Shown: positions 44,312 through 54,000 of the stretch, piece after piece
Position numbering within the stretch: position 1 is the first letter of the stretch
How the letters are laid out: each line of letters begins with the position of its first letter
Assembly (NCBI GenBank): GCA_963777915.1
Contig: CAVZSH010000005.1
Span: 496,001-560,000 of the forward strand
DNA length: 64,000 bases
Direction: 5' to 3'
DNA from: CAVUPF01 sp963777915
Lineage (GTDB): Bacteria > Actinomycetota > Thermoleophilia > Solirubrobacterales > 70-9
The notes under the pieces: model-generated
Told to the model about the DNA's origin: nothing
The model's input: only the letters and a program-made list of their open reading frames with translations
Databases searched by the model: none
Program-made: the position numbers and the translations under genes

Positions 44312-44572
44312 TTCGCTCTCCTCTGCCTTGTAGGTCAGGAACTAGACATGTGGCAGTTGAACACCCTGGCAGAAACGCTGACCAGAAGCGCGGGATGGGC
44401 TAGGAGACGAACCAGCACGAGCAGCAGACGGCTTGTAGAGTCAAATGTGGGCCTGTTACGCGAGGTGACCGCTACGATGGGGCAAGCTAGGAACGCAGCC
44501 ACGCCTTCGCCGAGGGCTGTGGACGACCACAAGCCGCTGCACTCTTAACGTGCCCCAGAAGGCGAGGACTCG
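44312..44572. other. Spacer between USP and TreT genes
   Basis: 261 bases of divergent spacer. It must carry the promoters of the USP and TreT genes, but I find no convincing -35/-10 pair or palindrome, and no gene. Confidence 0.35.
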
Positions 44573-45850
44573 ATGCTCCAGAAGGTAGCCGTCGGCCGTT
44601 GGTCACTCGATGCCTACCGGGACATAGTTCCGGATCACATTCTCGAGGAGCTACACGCCCATGCTCGCTCCCTGAAGGGAGCCCGCATCCTGCATATCAA
44701 CGCGACCGCCTATGGGGGTGGGGTGTCTGAGCTCCTGCGCTCCTCCGTGCCCTTGCTTCTTGATCTTGGACTTACGGTTGATTGGGAGGTGATCACCGGG
44801 CGCCAGGATTTCTTTCGCGCCACCAAGGCCCTGCACAACGGTCTTCAGGGCGCGCCGCAGGAGCTGAGTGAGGCAGAGCAAACCGCCTACCTCGACTGTG
44901 CGCAGGAGAACGCGGAGGCGCTTGACGGCAGCTATGACTTCATCGTCGTACACGATCCTCAGCCCGCTGCGCTGCCGATGCTTCACGGCAGGGGAAATGC
45001 CCGCTGGGTCTGGCGTTGTCACATTGACACCTCCGAGCCAAATGCCGATACCTGGGCGTTCTTGCGGCCTTACCTTGCTGAATTTGACGCCGCAGTGTTC
45101 ACGATGTCCGAGTTCGTTCCACCCGACCTGCCAATCGAGCGTGTCGAGGCCATCGCCCCGGCGATCGACCCGCTCAGCCCCAAGAACCTCGATCTCGACA
45201 TCAATACTGCCCAGCAGATTCTTGATTGGATCGGGGTGGAGCTTCCGGGGCGGCTTGTCACACAGGTCTCGCGCTTTGACGCGTGGAAGGACCCGCTGGG
45301 CGTCATAGCTGCTTACCGCCTCGTGCGCGAAGAGATCCCCGATCTGCAGCTCGCCCTTGTCGGCTCGATGGCGCTCGACGATCCCGAGGGCTGGGCGGTG
45401 TATGGACAGGTCTCAGAGCACGCTGCTGAAGATCCGCTGATTCACCTCTACACAAACCTTACGGGTGTCGGCAATGTCGAGGTCAACGCCTTTCAGCGAC
45501 TCTCCGAGGTCATTGTGCAGAAGTCGATTCGCGAGGGCTTTGGGCTTGTGGTCTCCGAGTCGCTGTGGAAGGGCACGCCCGTGGTCGCCGGTCGCGCCGG
45601 TGGCATACCCATGCAGATGCCGGAGGGAATCGGTGGACTACTGGTCGACTCCGTCGAGGAGTGCGCTGCTGGGATGCTGAGGCTTTTGAGGGACCGCGAG
45701 TTGGCAGATCAGCTCGGCCAAAGCGGACGCGCTCACATACGGGAGCACTTCCTGCTTCCACGCCTGCTGATGGAGGAGCTTAGGCTTCTATCCACGCTAG
45801 ATCCCGCAGCCCCAACCCGCCAGCGACCGCTGCCAACCGCTCAGAGCTGA
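44573..45850 (+). CDS. treT: GT4 glycosyltransferase, trehalose synthase TreT-like
   Basis: 425 residues. HINATAYGGGVSELLRSSVPLL (donor-side Gly loop), VWRCHIDTSEPNADTWAFLRPY and QKSIREGFGLVVSESLWKGTPVVAG (E-x7-E motif of GT4) are the TreT words. TreT joins an NDP-glucose to glucose, giving trehalose, a stress protectant. GAGGA precedes the ATG. The next gene (P-type ATPase) starts 9 bp after its stop, so the two are probably co-transcribed. Confidence 0.87.
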   Translation: MLQKVAVGRWSLDAYRDIVPDHILEELHAHARSLKGARILHINATAYGGGVSELLRSSVPLLLDLGLTVDWEVITGRQDFFRATKALHNGLQGAPQELSEAEQTAYLDCAQENAEALDGSYDFIVVHDPQPAALPMLHGRGNARWVWRCHIDTSEPNADTWAFLRPYLAEFDAAVFTMSEFVPPDLPIERVEAIAPAIDPLSPKNLDLDINTAQQILDWIGVELPGRLVTQVSRFDAWKDPLGVIAAYRLVREEIPDLQLALVGSMALDDPEGWAVYGQVSEHAAEDPLIHLYTNLTGVGNVEVNAFQRLSEVIVQKSIREGFGLVVSESLWKGTPVVAGRAGGIPMQMPEGIGGLLVDSVEECAAGMLRLLRDRELADQLGQSGRAHIREHFLLPRLLMEELRLLSTLDPAAPTRQRPLPTAQS

Positions 45851-45859
45851 GTCCGCCCG

Positions 45860-48619
45860 GTGGCCTCGCCCGATCCGGACAGCACGGTCGAGGTAGAAGC
45901 CCCGGTAGATCCCACTGAGCAGGTGGGGCTTCTGTTGCGTGATCTGCGCGCTTCGCCGACCGGACTCTCGGCGGCAGAGGCGCGGCGGCGATTGATCCAG
46001 TATGGCCCGAACGAGCTGCGACGCCGTGGTGGCCGTCACTGGCCACGCGAACTGGCACGTCAGCTGACCCACCCGCTTGCGCTCCTACTGTGGCTCGCAG
46101 CGATCCTGTCCTTCGCAGTCGGCAGCCCCACGGTCGCTATCGCGGTCCTGCTGGTGATTTTGCTCAACGCCCTGTTCGCCTTTGTACAGGAGCTGCAGGC
46201 TGGGCGGGCCGTCGATGCCCTGGCTCAGTTCATGCCCCACGAGGTAAAGGTGCTGCGTGGAGAGAAACCTACTGTGGTCACGGCCGATGAGCTCGTTCCT
46301 GGCGATGTCGTGATCGTGGAAGAGGGCGATCGCATCGCGGCGGACATGCGCTTGCTCTCAGGCGGGGTCGAGGTCGATCTCTCCACCCTCACCGGCGAGT
46401 CCGCCCCGGCGCTACGCTCAGCCGAGCTGGTGGACGTAGGTGTCCCGCGGATCGCCGCGCAAGATCTGCTCTTCAGCGGCACCAGCTGTACCGGGGGAGA
46501 GGCTCGAGGTGTCGTCGTCGCCACGGCGATGCACACCGAGCTGGGGCGCATTGCCGCGCTCTCTGAGCGGGTCAAGGAGGAGCCGAGCCCGCTCGAGGGG
46601 CAGGTGCGCCGGGTCGCGTGGCTGATCGCCGGCATCGCGGTGGGGATGGCCGTTGCCTTCGTTCCAATAGCAATCCTCGGCGCCGGCCTGTCTCTTGAGA
46701 ACAGCGTTGTGTTCGCGGTCGGTCTGCTGGCCGGAAACGTACCTGAGGGACTGCTGCCGGTGATCACCCTGGCATTGGCAGTCGCGGTGAGCGCACTAGC
46801 TAAAAAAGGCGCTCTGGTCAAGCGGTTGAGCGCCGTGGAGACCCTGGGCTCCACCGACGTCATCTGCACCGACAAGACCGGAACGTTGACCGAGAACCGT
46901 ATGAGTCCCGTCGTGGCTTGGACTGTGACGAGCGAGATCGCGCTGGACATCGTCGATCCAATCCAACCTTCCGTAGGCCAGACCGACGCCGCGCTCACGG
47001 CATTGGCCGAGGCGGCCGCCGCATGCAACAACGCGCAGCTTGAGTCCGACGGGCAGCCCAGCGGGGATCCGACTGAGGTGGCGCTGCTCATCGCCGCCAG
47101 GACACTCGGACTTCAATTTGATGCTTCGAGTCGAGCGCTCCGGCGCTCTCACCAGTACAACTTCGACCCGCAGCGCAAGCTGATGTCGACCTTGGACAGC
47201 GGCGAGGGCCATGACTGGCTGAACACAAAGGGGGCACCGGAGTCGGTACTCCCGCGGTGCACCAGTGTCCTCCTAGCCGATGGCGTGGAGCGCTCAATGG
47301 ATTCGGCGCAGCGTGAGCATGTGACAGGGCAAATGGAGAGCTTTGCCAGTCAGGGCCAGCGTGTCCTGGCGCTGGCCCGCCGCTCTCTACCTGCGGGCGG
47401 GCAACCACCGGCCCGCGAGGATGCCGAGTGCGAGCTTTGCTTCCTAGGGCTGGTCACGATGCGCGATCCGCCCCGTGCCGAGGTGACTGAGGCCGTCGCG
47501 CGCTGTCACAGCGCCGGAATACGCGTGGTACTGATCACTGGCGACCATCCTCTGACTGCGGCGGCAATCGCTCATCAAGTGGGCATCGGCGGTGAGGACC
47601 CGGTCGTGGTCAACGCCCAAACAGTCGACCATCGGCATGAGAAGGAGCTGCAGGATGTCCTTGCCGGTGGGCAGGAGGTGATCTTTGCTCGGGCTTCGCC
47701 CGAGGCCAAGCTCCAAATCGCCGAGGTCCTGCGCAGTCGGGGTCACGTGGTGGCGATGACCGGGGATGGTGTCAACGACGCGCCGGCACTGCGCAGCGCG
47801 GACATCGGCGTGGCAATGGGTCGCTCGGGGACAGATGTCGCACGCGAGGCCTCAACAATGGTGCTCACCGATGACAACTTCGCCACCATCGTCGTCGCGA
47901 TCGAGGCGGGCCGACAGGTCTATGACAATGTCCGCAAATTCATCCAGTACATCTTCGCGCACGCCACGCCGGAGGTCGTGCCATTCCTCTTGTTTGCGCT
48001 CTCCGGCGGGCTTATCCCTCTCCCGCTCACCGTGCTGCAGCTGTTGGCCTTCGACGTTGGTACCGAGACGCTCCCTTCGCTCGCGCTGAGCCGCGACCCG
48101 ATCGAGCCCGGCAGCATGGACCGGCCGCCGCGCCCGCGCTCAGAGGGCGTCATTCAGGGGCCGATGCTGATCCGGTCCTGGCTCTTCCTGGGTGTAATAG
48201 TCACCACACTTTCGCTGGCAGGGTTCTTCTATGTCCTGACCCGTGCCGGGTGGCACTCCGGCGACCCGGTAGGCGTGGGTCATCCGCTTCATCACGCTTA
48301 CCTTCAGGCCACCACGATGACCTTCCTGGGGATGGTCGCCGGGCAGATCGGCACCGCATTCGCCGTGCGAACGAGACGGGCCTCCCTGCGTTCGATCGGC
48401 GTCTTCAGCAACCGCTATCTGATCGGTGCCATCGTGGCCGAGTTGCTGCTCGCTGCGATCTTCGTCTACGCACCGCCGTTGCAGTCGCTACTTGGAACCG
48501 CCGCGCTGCCCTTGCGTGACGTGGTTCTGCTGCTTCCCTATCCCCTGGTGGTCTGGGGAGCTGATGAGCTGCGCCGATTCGTTGTGCGACGCCACATAGA
48601 CCAGGGCACTTTGCGGTAG
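45860..48619 (+). CDS. P-type (P2-like) cation-transporting ATPase
   Basis: 919 residues. Actuator motif TGE (about 178-180), membrane motif PEGLLP (295-300), phosphorylation site DKTGTLT (Asp338), hinge MTGDGVNDAPALRSADIGVAMG, and an N-terminal cation-ATPase domain. PEGLL and the overall order place it in the P2 group with Ca2+ and Na+/K+ pumps; the transported ion is not certain. GTG start 9 bp after treT. Similar ATPases belong to DosR-type regulons (CtpF in mycobacteria), in keeping with the neighbours. Confidence 0.92.
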   Translation: MASPDPDSTVEVEAPVDPTEQVGLLLRDLRASPTGLSAAEARRRLIQYGPNELRRRGGRHWPRELARQLTHPLALLLWLAAILSFAVGSPTVAIAVLLVILLNALFAFVQELQAGRAVDALAQFMPHEVKVLRGEKPTVVTADELVPGDVVIVEEGDRIAADMRLLSGGVEVDLSTLTGESAPALRSAELVDVGVPRIAAQDLLFSGTSCTGGEARGVVVATAMHTELGRIAALSERVKEEPSPLEGQVRRVAWLIAGIAVGMAVAFVPIAILGAGLSLENSVVFAVGLLAGNVPEGLLPVITLALAVAVSALAKKGALVKRLSAVETLGSTDVICTDKTGTLTENRMSPVVAWTVTSEIALDIVDPIQPSVGQTDAALTALAEAAAACNNAQLESDGQPSGDPTEVALLIAARTLGLQFDASSRALRRSHQYNFDPQRKLMSTLDSGEGHDWLNTKGAPESVLPRCTSVLLADGVERSMDSAQREHVTGQMESFASQGQRVLALARRSLPAGGQPPAREDAECELCFLGLVTMRDPPRAEVTEAVARCHSAGIRVVLITGDHPLTAAAIAHQVGIGGEDPVVVNAQTVDHRHEKELQDVLAGGQEVIFARASPEAKLQIAEVLRSRGHVVAMTGDGVNDAPALRSADIGVAMGRSGTDVAREASTMVLTDDNFATIVVAIEAGRQVYDNVRKFIQYIFAHATPEVVPFLLFALSGGLIPLPLTVLQLLAFDVGTETLPSLALSRDPIEPGSMDRPPRPRSEGVIQGPMLIRSWLFLGVIVTTLSLAGFFYVLTRAGWHSGDPVGVGHPLHHAYLQATTMTFLGMVAGQIGTAFAVRTRRASLRSIGVFSNRYLIGAIVAELLLAAIFVYAPPLQSLLGTAALPLRDVVLLLPYPLVVWGADELRRFVVRRHIDQGTLR

Positions 48620-48687
48620 TCCGCCGCCAGATCGACCGACTGGTTGGCCGCTCAGGAGGACTCGGGATCACCCCGGGGTGCGAGGGC

Positions 48688-48895
48688 GCCCTTCTCAGCG
48701 TGAAATATCAGTACTGGGATGAGCTTGGCCTGCGAGACGTGCTGTTTGACGCTTCCAGAAAAAGGGACGTGACCTCACCGCATCCGCTCAAGCGGGGAAC
48801 GATGAGGTCATGATCCCAGCTGATTGGATCCATCCCCCGGGTGCAATGAATCGAACATCGCTTGTGTCGAGGCCACTTCAGCGTCGCGCTAGTCC
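48688..48895 (-). pseudogene. Universal stress protein relic
   Basis: The minus strand encodes, across one base deletion, LFL/SVKQHVSQAKLIPVLIFHAEKGA, which matches the C-terminus of the USP at 43.9 kb; further upstream GACCTCATCGT and GCGACGCTGAAG match its middle at the DNA level. The first half of the gene is missing and the middle is scrambled. It therefore marks a former third USP copy. It overlaps the end of the next gene. Confidence 0.65.
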
Positions 48896-49378
48896 TGATA
48901 GCCAGTGCTGCGGCCGATAAGGCGGCATCAGCAAGATCAAGACGAAGATCACCGCCGTCGCTGCGAAGTAGGTGTAGAGCTGAGCAACGCTTTCAAACTG
49001 CGATGTCATGTCCTGGCCGAAGGCGAGCAGCGCGAGGACCAGCATCGAGAAGCCGAGGGATACCTGAAGGCAGGGCTTGGTCCGCCTCGGCAGGAACTCG
49101 CCGCGGATCAGGCTGGCGATCAGGCCCACCACGACCAGGCCCTCGGCGATCCCGAGGACCCCCCAGGCGACGCTGGTTCCGGGGAAGGAGGCGATGAAGG
49201 AGCCGGCGAACTCTTTCTTGATCCCTTCCGGAGCGATCAGGCCGTCGTCGAAGACCTTCTCCTTGAAGGCGTAATACCAGAGGAACCCGACCAGGACGTA
49301 GATGCCCAAATAGATGAGCCAATAGGCGGCGTTGTCCGCAAGAGCGGGACGCTCCTCGGTAACTGCTGATCTGTCCAT
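48878..49378 (-). CDS. Four-helix membrane protein of unknown function
   Basis: 166 residues with four hydrophobic segments (AAYWLIYLGIYVLVGFLWYYAF; GVLGIAEGLVVVGLIASLI; LGFSMLVLALLAFG; YFAATAVIFVLILLMPP). No family recognised. GGGAGG precedes the ATG at 49378. An in-frame ATG at 49492 lies at the same place relative to a shared 5' element as the phosphoribosyltransferase start, but the added 38 residues do not look protein-like. Confidence 0.7.
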   Translation of the reverse strand: MDRSAVTEERPALADNAAYWLIYLGIYVLVGFLWYYAFKEKVFDDGLIAPEGIKKEFAGSFIASFPGTSVAWGVLGIAEGLVVVGLIASLIRGEFLPRRTKPCLQVSLGFSMLVLALLAFGQDMTSQFESVAQLYTYFAATAVIFVLILLMPPYRPQHWLSGLARR

Positions 49379-49488
49379 CGAATTGCCTCCCACGATTCTT
49401 GGATACGGTGTCCGGGCACGCGGTGGTTGGGCGATCGCCCATAGAGCAGTGCAGGATTGGCCGATTCTCCAGCTAGCGTGACGAGCCG

Positions 49489-49527
49489 TCATCGGGGTAA
49501 TACCGTTGGATCGGGTCGGTTTTCCCC
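49489..49527 (-). promoter_or_regulatory. Shared 5' element, copy 1
   Basis: On the minus strand GGGGAAAA-CCGA, 16 bases, TACCCCGATGA. The same pattern, with one extra base, stands before the phosphoribosyltransferase gene at 54.7 kb. It lies upstream of the membrane-protein gene. Probably a common promoter or operator. Confidence 0.45.
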
Positions 49528-49657
49528 TGCCCTGCACATCTGCAGAATCGGAGTCGCCGATGTGTCTCTCGGGTCGACGACCCCCGCGGTGACTCCGGCC
49601 TTGACGGGTCCACACAAAAGACACGCGGGGTGCTTGCTTCTAACTGCGGTAACACAT

Positions 49658-52357
49658 TCATGCCCATGTGCTCGGCCACGGCCGCGGCGGGGAGGTGGCC
49701 CTCACCTTGATCCTGGCGTCGACCGCGATGGCGCTGTCGACGCCAGCCATGACAGGATTGAGATCCAGCTCGACAATCTCGTGGTGGGCGTCGACCATCG
49801 CGCTCACCCTGAGCAGCAACGCCTTCAGGGCGTCGAGGTCGGCCTTTGGCCCGCCCCGAAAGCCGCTCAGCAGGGGAAATGTGGCCAGCGAGCGGATCAT
49901 CTCGCCCGCCTCCTCGGGGCCCAGAGGACAGACCCGCACGGCCACGTCCTTGAGCAGCTCCGCCTGGATCCCCCCGGCCCCGCAGGCCAGCACCGGGCCG
50001 AATACCGGGTCGGCGACGACGCCGACCAGCAGCTCCACCCCGCCATCGACCATGCTCTGCACGATGAAAGCCTCGGGCTCGATGCCTGCCCCTGACAGGG
50101 CCCCGCCCACCTCCCTCGCGGCCTGCGAGACCTCAGCAGCACCCGCCAGCCCCACGCGCACCGCCCCGAGCTCGGTCTTGTGCATGATCCCGGCGCCCTG
50201 CGCCTTCAGGGCCACGCGCCCCCCGAGGCGCTCGGCGGCCTCCCCGGCACCAGCCGGATCGGCTGCCGCCAGCCAGCCTGGCACGGCGATCCCGTAGCAG
50301 TCCAGGAGCCGCGCGCTTTCACCCATGCCGAGCCACTGCCGCCCCCCCGCGAGTGCCTCGGCGAGCACCGCGGACGCTTCGTCCTCACGGACGTCGGGGA
50401 GGCGTCGGGGCTCTTGCGCGGGGCGCGAGCGCCACCTCACGTGCCGCATCACCCTGCCCAGAGCCCGGGCGGCGTCCTCGGGATAGAGGTGGGTCGGCGC
50501 CCCGCCGGCCCGCGAGGCAGCCGCGTGATCGCGCGGGGACATGAACACTGTCTGTACCGGGATCGGCCGCGTCATCTCGCTCAGCGCGGCGCCGATCGCC
50601 TCAGCGACGTCCTCGGCCTGGGTGAGCAGCGGGCGGATGAAGATCGCGATCAGGGCATCGAGGCCGTCCCAATCGGCCAGGGTCGTGATCGCTCGGCGGT
50701 ACTGTGCCGCGGTGGCGGTTGCGATCAGGTCCACCGGGTTGGCCAGTCCGGCCTCTGGTGTCAGGAACTCGCGCAGCGAGTCCCGGATTGAGTCCGGCAG
50801 CTCGGGCACCTGCAGGCCGGCCGCCTCGCAGGCGTCCGCGCACATGATGCCGGGCCCGCCCGCGTTGGTCACTATCCCGACCCGAGGCCCCCGCGGGAGC
50901 GGCTGGCTGGCGAGCAGGGAGGCAACGTCAAGAAGCTCCGCGAGCGTCTCGGTGCGGATCACGCCCGCCTGCTCGAAGAGCGCGTCGACGGTAACATCGG
51001 ATGCCGAGAGCAGCGCCCCGGTGTGCGAGCTGGTGCCCCGCTCCCCGGAGACCGAGCGGCCGCTCTTGACGGCGGCGATCGGCATCTCCCGGCCAATCCG
51101 CCGGGCCAGGCGGGAGAAGCGCCGCGGGTCGCTGAACGACTCGATGTAGAGCAGCGCCACGCCGGTCGCCCGGTCGCCCTCCCAGTACTCGAGGAAGTCG
51201 TTGGCGGTGATGTCGGCACGGTTGCCGATCGAGGCAAACGAGGAGACGCCGAGGCCGCGATCGGCGGCCAGGTCGATCAGCGCCAAGCCCAGCGCCCCGC
51301 TCTGGGTGACGAAGCCGACGTTGCCGGGCGGAGGAGCAGCGGGGGCGAAGGTTGCGTTGAGCCGCGAGCCCTCGGCCATGTTGATGACGCCTAGGCAGTT
51401 GGGCCCGACCAGTCGCATTCCGGCGTTGCGGCAGACCTCGACCAGCTCGCGCTGAAGCTTGGCGCCCTCCCCCCCGATCTCGGCGAAGCCAGCGGATATC
51501 ACCGTCAGCGCCTGAACCCGCTTCGCCGCGCATTCGCGTGCCACCGCGAGCGCCGATCGAGCCGGGACGGCGATCACGGCGAGGTCCACCTCGCCAGGGA
51601 CCTCGGCTACGCAGCGGTAGGCGTGCACCGACTGCACGACATCGGCCGCCGGGTTCACCGGGTAGACGACGCCGTCGAACCGCGACTCGAGCAGATTGTG
51701 GAAGATCTCCCCGCCAACCGTGCCGCGGCGACGGGAGGCGCCGATCACGGCGACGGTCTGCGGCTCCAGGAAGTGACGCACTGCAGCCACGGCGGCGAGC
51801 CGGTCGCGCTCCTCGAAGCGCCGGATTGCCTCGGGCGAGAAAGAGGTCGAAAACTCCATCCGGATCGAGCCCGGAGCCGAGGACGTCTCGACCGGGAAGC
51901 CGCTCTCCCGGAAGACCTCGATCATGCGGTGGTTTTGAGGCAGCACCTCGGCGAAAAAGACCCCGATGCCGTTGCCGTGGGCGACCTCGGCGAGGTGGGC
52001 GAGCAGTAGCGTGGCCAGCCCGAGCCCCTGCATCTCGTCGGCGATCGCGAAGGCCACCTCGGCCCTCCCGCTCGAGGTCTCTATGTAGGTCCCATGCCCG
52101 ATCAGGCGCCCGTTCTCGCCGCGGCTCGCCACCAGGCCATAGCGGCCCGCGTAATCGACATCGGCCATCAGGCGCGCCGTGGATTTGAGATCGGTGGCCG
52201 CCGAGAAGAAGCGGAACATTCGCGAATCGGGGGCTAGCCGCTCAAAGAGCTCCAGCAGGGCGCCCTCATCATCGGCCCGCACCGGGTGAAGATGGACGGT
52301 CGAGCCGTCGCGCAGCACAACGTCGGCCTCCAGATGAGCGGGGTAGGCGACTCCCAC
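49658..52357 (-). CDS. GNAT-fused ADP-forming acyl-CoA synthetase (protein acetyltransferase type)
   Basis: 899 residues. N-terminal GNAT domain (about 5-165; GLGLATLLLAHLAEVA is the acetyl-CoA loop), then CoA-binding domain (VAVIGASRRRGTVGG), succinyl-CoA-ligase-like domains with SSHTGA carrying the phospho-His, and a C-terminal ATP-grasp part (VALKAQGAGIMHKTELGAV). Such fusions act as protein lysine acetyltransferases (Pat-like) and/or acetate-CoA ligases. GTG at 52357 is chosen because the divergent deacetylase gene starts only 40 bp away; a longer frame overlaps it. Confidence 0.87.
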   Translation of the reverse strand: MGVAYPAHLEADVVLRDGSTVHLHPVRADDEGALLELFERLAPDSRMFRFFSAATDLKSTARLMADVDYAGRYGLVASRGENGRLIGHGTYIETSSGRAEVAFAIADEMQGLGLATLLLAHLAEVAHGNGIGVFFAEVLPQNHRMIEVFRESGFPVETSSAPGSIRMEFSTSFSPEAIRRFEERDRLAAVAAVRHFLEPQTVAVIGASRRRGTVGGEIFHNLLESRFDGVVYPVNPAADVVQSVHAYRCVAEVPGEVDLAVIAVPARSALAVARECAAKRVQALTVISAGFAEIGGEGAKLQRELVEVCRNAGMRLVGPNCLGVINMAEGSRLNATFAPAAPPPGNVGFVTQSGALGLALIDLAADRGLGVSSFASIGNRADITANDFLEYWEGDRATGVALLYIESFSDPRRFSRLARRIGREMPIAAVKSGRSVSGERGTSSHTGALLSASDVTVDALFEQAGVIRTETLAELLDVASLLASQPLPRGPRVGIVTNAGGPGIMCADACEAAGLQVPELPDSIRDSLREFLTPEAGLANPVDLIATATAAQYRRAITTLADWDGLDALIAIFIRPLLTQAEDVAEAIGAALSEMTRPIPVQTVFMSPRDHAAASRAGGAPTHLYPEDAARALGRVMRHVRWRSRPAQEPRRLPDVREDEASAVLAEALAGGRQWLGMGESARLLDCYGIAVPGWLAAADPAGAGEAAERLGGRVALKAQGAGIMHKTELGAVRVGLAGAAEVSQAAREVGGALSGAGIEPEAFIVQSMVDGGVELLVGVVADPVFGPVLACGAGGIQAELLKDVAVRVCPLGPEEAGEMIRSLATFPLLSGFRGGPKADLDALKALLLRVSAMVDAHHEIVELDLNPVMAGVDSAIAVDARIKVRATSPPRPWPSTWA

Positions 52358-52397
52358 CGGGCGATGGTAGTCCGCTTTCGCGGCGTACAGTCGAGGG

Positions 52398-53450
52398 ATG
52401 TCAAACGACCCAGGGGAGGCAGCCGCAGCGAGACCGGCACTCCACTTCAGCCACCCCGCTTGCCTCGAGCACGATCCGCGGGCGCACATGCCCCAACACC
52501 CCGATACACCCGAGCGGCTGGTCGCGATCGAGCGGGCACTGGCCACGCGCGACTGGCTCGGGTGGGAGCTGCGGGAGGCGCCGGCGGCCGAGGACGCCCA
52601 GCTGGAGCTGCTTCACACCCGCCGCCATGTGGAGGCGATCCGGGATCTATGCCTTGCCGGCGGCGGCGCTATCGACGCCGACACCTTCGTCGGCGAGGCT
52701 TCCTACCGCGCCGCACTGCACGCCGCCGGTGGGGCCTGCGCGATGACCAGCGCGCTGCTGGCCGGCGAAGGCGGGGTCGGGTTCTGCGCGGTGCGACCCT
52801 CCGGCCACCATGCCGAGCCCGATCGAGCGATGGGCTTCTGCCTCTTTAACAATGTCGCTATCGCCGCAGAGCTGGCGATCCGGGAGCTGGGTGTCGAGCG
52901 CGTATTCATCTTCGATTGGGACGTGCACCACGGCAATGGCACCGCCGAGGCCTTCCGGCACCGCTCCGACGTGCTCTTCGCGAGCATCCACCAGTCGGGC
53001 ATCTTTCCTGGCACCGGCGCTATTTCTGATGTCGGCTCGGGACCCGGAGAGGGCTTCACGATCAACCTGCCCGTGCCGGCCGGCTCCGAAGAGGCACTGT
53101 GGCTCTCGCTGCTCGAGCACATTGTGGTTCCGGCGGCGATTGAGTTCCGACCGGACTTGGTCTTGATCTCCGCTGGCTTCGATGGCCATCTGGAAGACCC
53201 GCTCGCGGACTGCCGCCTGAAGACCGAGTCCTTTGCGGAGATAGCGCGCCACGTCCGTGACCTGGCTGCGGGCCTTGGCGCGCCGGTGGGGGCGGTGCTG
53301 GAGGGCGGCTATGACACGGCCGCGCTGGCCGAGTGCGTTGCGGAGACGCTGGCCTCGCTTGGCGGCGAGGGGGATGCAACGTCCGCCGCGCCCGAGGCGC
53401 TGCTCACCTCCCGGGCCGCAGCGCACATCGGTCACTATTGGCAGCTGTAG
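52398..53450 (+). CDS. Histone-deacetylase-family (AcuC-like) deacetylase
   Basis: 350 residues. RPSGHHAEPDRAMGFCLFNN carries the catalytic His pair (137-138), FDWDVHHGNGT the zinc ligands (Asp173, His177 region) and SAGFDGH a later active-site Asp. It is the class II HDAC/AcuC type, removing acetyl or acyl groups from lysines or polyamines. It is divergent from the GNAT-acyl-CoA synthetase gene, an acetylation/deacetylation pair. TACAGT lies 6 bases before the ATG, so it is probably leaderless. Confidence 0.88.
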   Translation: MSNDPGEAAAARPALHFSHPACLEHDPRAHMPQHPDTPERLVAIERALATRDWLGWELREAPAAEDAQLELLHTRRHVEAIRDLCLAGGGAIDADTFVGEASYRAALHAAGGACAMTSALLAGEGGVGFCAVRPSGHHAEPDRAMGFCLFNNVAIAAELAIRELGVERVFIFDWDVHHGNGTAEAFRHRSDVLFASIHQSGIFPGTGAISDVGSGPGEGFTINLPVPAGSEEALWLSLLEHIVVPAAIEFRPDLVLISAGFDGHLEDPLADCRLKTESFAEIARHVRDLAAGLGAPVGAVLEGGYDTAALAECVAETLASLGGEGDATSAAPEALLTSRAAAHIGHYWQL

Positions 53451-53474
53451 GGAAATGGCTCCCTCGAACCCGTG

Positions 53475-53937
53475 CTAACTATCAGGCGGCAACATCCCAT
53501 CATCCCCGTGAACGATCAGGACCGGTACCGGGCTGGCGTGCGAGACCTGCTGACTGACGCTCCCCAGGAACAGCGACTCGACCTCGCCGCGACCGCGCGA
53601 GCCGACGACCACGAGGTCGTGCTTGCCCTCCCTGGCTTGGTCGAGGATCTCAGCCGCGGCGTGTCCCTTGGTCAATCGTGAACTCACCCGAAGCTTGTCA
53701 GGGAGCCCGTCGACGGCCTCCTCCAGATCCCGCTTGTAGGAGTCCTCGATCTGGTCCTGTAGTTCGGTGAGGTTCGCGGGAGGGGACGGGTCCGGCGAGA
53801 ATCCAGCTTGAAAGCTCGGGAACGACGCTGAGAACGGTCAGCTCCCCGTCCATCGCCCTGGCCAAATTGGCTGCCTCGGCCAGAGCGCGCTCAGCATTGG
53901 AGGAGCCGTCGAGGGCGACAAGGATTCGCCTGAACAT
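53475..53937 (-). pseudogene. Universal stress protein, one-base frameshift
   Basis: Two frames together form a complete USP: MFRRILVALDGSSNAERAL to LAGPVP in one, then PPANLTELQDQIEDSYKRDL and VVVGSRGRGEVESLFLGSVS in the other. The break lies at a four-G run (53782-53785, plus strand), where one G too many is read. The ATP signature is intact in the second part. Removing one base gives a protein of about 153 residues very similar to the USP at 43.9 kb. It may be an assembly indel. Confidence 0.8.
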
Positions 53938-54000
53938 CAGAGTGACCTTAGGAGAGCAGGGAAGATCCCAAGCGATTCTGCAGCGATGCGCCGGTTGCGC

